Of a DNA stretch of 64,000 nucleotides, positions 61,201 through 64,000 are shown piece by piece (the first letter of the stretch is position 1; each line of letters opens with the position of its first letter). Both the position numbers and the translations under genes were made by a program. Under the pieces are notes generated by a model. That model had not been told where the DNA came from. It worked only from the letters and a program-made list of their open reading frames with translations, and did not search any database. Source of the DNA: Tubiluchus corallicola. Its lineage: Eukaryota; Priapulida; Priapulimorpha; Priapulimorphida; Tubiluchidae. Where the stretch lies: the NCBI GenBank assembly GCA_030141605.1, contig JAQGDQ010000873.1, forward strand, positions 22,175 through 86,174, written 5' to 3'.

Positions 61201-63034
61201 TCTCTTATATTAATATTCTTGGTATATATATATATTTATTTATATATATATAAGATTCGAGGCTACAGCCCAGACGAGGGCACCATTTGCGGCGATCTAT
61301 ATATCAAACGAAAGGTCTCGATCTAGTGTCGTGCCATTGATGGTTTATTTTTCGAATGGGGCCCACCGGGAGAAGGGGGAGGCGAAAAACCTCCAAAAAT
61401 GGCCCTTTTTCGGCCGTTTTTTGCAAAAGTTATACGGCTGAGATGTAGAGAACGGGAACGGGCCGAGGGGGGTGCTGGGTATGGATAGATAGCCCGTTCA
61501 GCGGTGGGTGTAGTAGGCCTATTTAGAATTCCCGAGAGGGCCACGGCGCCCCGCAACGGGCGTTTTCCCGGACCCAACTCGCGATTTTTTCGAAATTTTG
61601 ACCAAACAGCATGCGGGAAAAACGTTCTAGCGGCGCCCGGTGGGACTCTCGGAAGGAGATATATAGCTCTTTACAAAGAGGAAGGACAGGGCTACACGAT
61701 GATGTGGGCTATATGTTAGGGCAGGTCCACCGAGAGGAGTATCAACGAGTTAGTTAGGAGTTCTATTTTCGGCAATTTTCGCTTAGAAAACTGCTGACGC
61801 AAAGGCATTGTTGTGACGTCATCCATTGTACTCTGTCTATAATCTTATAACTTTAATTCAGCAAAACGCTGCCTGCTACGGGTTTGCGTTAGTTAAACAA
61901 ACAGTAGGCACGATGTTACGGGCTTTGCGTTATAAATGTGGACTAGGTAGGATGTTCGCGTATTATTGATTATACGTGGTTTTTTACGCAAAATCTTTTG
62001 CGGGGCCTTTGCTATTTATTATATTATAGCACATAGTTTCAACTTTGTGAAAAATGTTTGGAATGGTTTTGTTGTAATGCTGTGCTGTTGGTGCTTGTGC
62101 TATAGGTGTCGTCATCGTTGCCACCATCATCATCATCAACATCATGATCACCACGTGAGGTGGTGGATTTGATGTGGTGTGGTGGTGGTGTGCTTTGTGT
62201 GTTGTGCTCTGGATGGTGTGGTGGGGTGATAGGGTGTGTGGGGTGTGGTGTGGGTAGTGTGGTATGGAGTGGGTGGCGTGGTGTGTGGGTGGGTGGGTGT
62301 TGTAGTGCAGTGTGGTGTTATGGTGTGTGTGGTGCAGTGCAGTGTGATGTGGTGGAGTATTATGGTGTGGGTGGTGTGGTGTGGTGTGTGGGTGGTGCGG
62401 TGTGGTGTGATGTGGTGGAGTCGTATGGTGTGGTGTGGTGTGTGGGTGGTGCGGTGTGCTGCAGTGGTATGGTGTGGTGCGGTGTGGTGTGATGTGGTGG
62501 AGTGGTATGGTGTGGGTGGTGTGGTGTGTAGGTGGGTGGGTGGTGTGGTGCAGTGTGGTGTTATGGTGTGGTGCTGTGCGGTGTGATGTGGTGGAGTATT
62601 ATGGTGTGGGTGGTGTGGTGTGGTGTGTGGGTGGTGCAGTGGTATGGTGTGGTGCAGTGTGGTGTGATGTGGTGGAGTGGTATGGTGTGGGTGGTGTGGT
62701 GTGTAGGTGGTATGGTGTGGTGCAGTGCGGTGTGGTGGTATTGTGTGGTGCAGTGTGGTGCGATGAGGTGGAGTGGTATGGTGTGGGTGGTGTGGTGTGT
62801 AGGTGGTATGGTGTGGTGCGGTGTGGTGTGATGTGGTGGAGTGGTATGGTGTGGGTGGTGTGGTGTGTAGGTGGGTGGGTGGTGTGGTGCAGTGTGGTGT
62901 TATGGTGTGGTGCTGTGCGGTGTGATGTGGTGGAGTGGTATGGTGTGGTGCAGTGTGGTGTGATGAGGTGGAGTGGTGTGGTGTGGGTTTTGTGTTGATT
63001 TGTGCACAAAATTCTTTTTGTGGGGTTTGGCTAG
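61201..63034 (+). mobile_element. Non-autonomous Helitron copy H5
   Basis: Begins TCTCTTATATTAATATTC directly after H4 and ends CTAG at 63031-63034. Minisatellite at 62160-62990. Confidence 0.87.
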
Positions 63035-64000
63035 TTATATTAATATTCTTGGTATATATATATATATATAAGATTCGAGGCTACAGCCCGGACGAGGGCA
63101 CCATTTGCGGCGATCTATACATCAAACGAAAGGTCTCGATCTAGTGTCGTCTCATTGGGGGTTTATTTTTCGAATCGGGCCCACCGGGAGAAACGGGGGG
63201 CGAAAAACCTCCAAAAATGGCCATTTTTCGGCCGTTTTTTGCAAAAGTTATACGGCTGAGATGTGGAGAACTGGAATGGGCCGAGGGTGGTGCTGGGTAT
63301 GGATAGATAGCCCGTTCAGCGGTGGGTGTCATAGGCCTATTTTGAATTCGCGAGAGGGCCACGGTGTCCCGCAACGGGCGTTTTCCAGGACCCAACTCGC
63401 GATTTTTTCGAAATTTTGACCAAACAGCCTGCGGAAAAAACGTTCTAGCGGCGCCTGGTGGGACTTTCGGAAGGAGATATACGGCTCTTTAGAAAGAGGA
63501 AGGACAGGGCTACACGATGATGTAGGCTATATGTTAGGGCAGGTCCATCGAGAGAAGTACCGACGAGTTAATTAGAGGTTCCATTTTCGGCAATTTTCGC
63601 TTAGAAAATTGCTGACGCAAAGGCATTGTTCTGACGTCATCCATTGTACTCTACTCTGCTTATAACTTTAATTCAGTAAAAGCTACAGGCTTTGCGTTAG
63701 TTAAACAAACAGTAGGCACGATGTTAAGGGCTTTGTGTTATAAATGAGGACTAGGTAGGATGTTCGCGTATTATTGATTACACGTGGTTTTTTACGCAAA
63801 ATCTTTTGCGGGGCCTTTGTTATTTATTATATTATAGCACATAGTTTCAACTTTGTGAAAAATGTTTGGAATGGTTTTGTTGTAATGCTGTGTTGTTGGT
63901 GCTTGTGCTATAGGTGTCATCATCATTGCCACCATCATCATCATGATCACCACGTGAGGTGGTGGATTTGATGTGGTGTGGTGGTGGTGTGTTTTGTGTG
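63035..64000 (+). mobile_element. Non-autonomous Helitron copy H6, cut by the window end
   Basis: Begins TTATATTAATATTC directly after the CTAG of H5, the same shortened 5' end as H3. The body is conserved, and the window ends at the start of the GT minisatellite. Confidence 0.85.

Noticed and set aside
57990-64000. CRISPR-like or ordinary satellite interpretation of the array
   Set aside because: Units are 1.4-1.8 kb with Helitron termini, and related copies exist elsewhere in the window in the opposite orientation and as a fragment, so a mobile-element array explains it better.

Overview
The window looks like nuclear DNA of a protostome invertebrate. It is AT-rich and full of repeats. The genes are split by introns with standard GT-AG borders, and there is a tandem array of variant ionotropic glutamate receptor (IR) genes, a chemosensory family known from protostomes. 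I cannot tell the phylum from the sequence. All readings are by eye, with no database search or alignment software.

Layout. (1) About 1.36-5.79 kb, minus strand: a four-exon gene (A, about 981 aa) for a secreted, very basic, low-complexity protein. (2) 7.7-10.1 kb: an LTR-like fragment and a non-autonomous Helitron. (3) 10.5-22 kb, minus strand: an IR array with one divergent single-exon IR, three near-identical IR copies in repeat units of about 3.4 kb, two 5'-only remnants of the divergent gene, and one decayed IR fragment. (4) 22.8-33.2 kb, minus strand: three more spliced genes for secreted proteins (B, C, D) with the same architecture as gene A. Each has an acceptor just upstream of the ATG, a 14-16 codon signal-peptide micro-exon with a phase-0 donor, and then the exon(s) for the mature chain. 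(5) Two plus-strand exons at 36231-36308 and 56566-56649 encode adjacent parts of the second L27 domain of CASK/Lin-2, separated by an intron of about 20 kb. No earlier CASK exon was recognised upstream, so the minus-strand IR and secreted-protein genes may lie inside a CASK intron. (6) The long CASK intron holds hAT-type MITEs with target-site duplications, a MITE with its empty site visible in a sister repeat, micro- and minisatellites, LINE ends and a triplicated nuclear-receptor DR1 motif. (7) From 57.99 kb to the end: a head-to-tail array of Helitron copies, each with a G/T-rich minisatellite.

The strongest unexpected result is the family of four secreted-protein genes, which is hidden because each signal peptide is on its own tiny exon. 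The next strongest are the precise CTAG|TC tandem Helitron junctions and the placement of both gene clusters upstream of the CASK L27 exons. Most other long open frames (CA/GT, CT and ATACCC repeats, antisense of real genes) are repeat artefacts.
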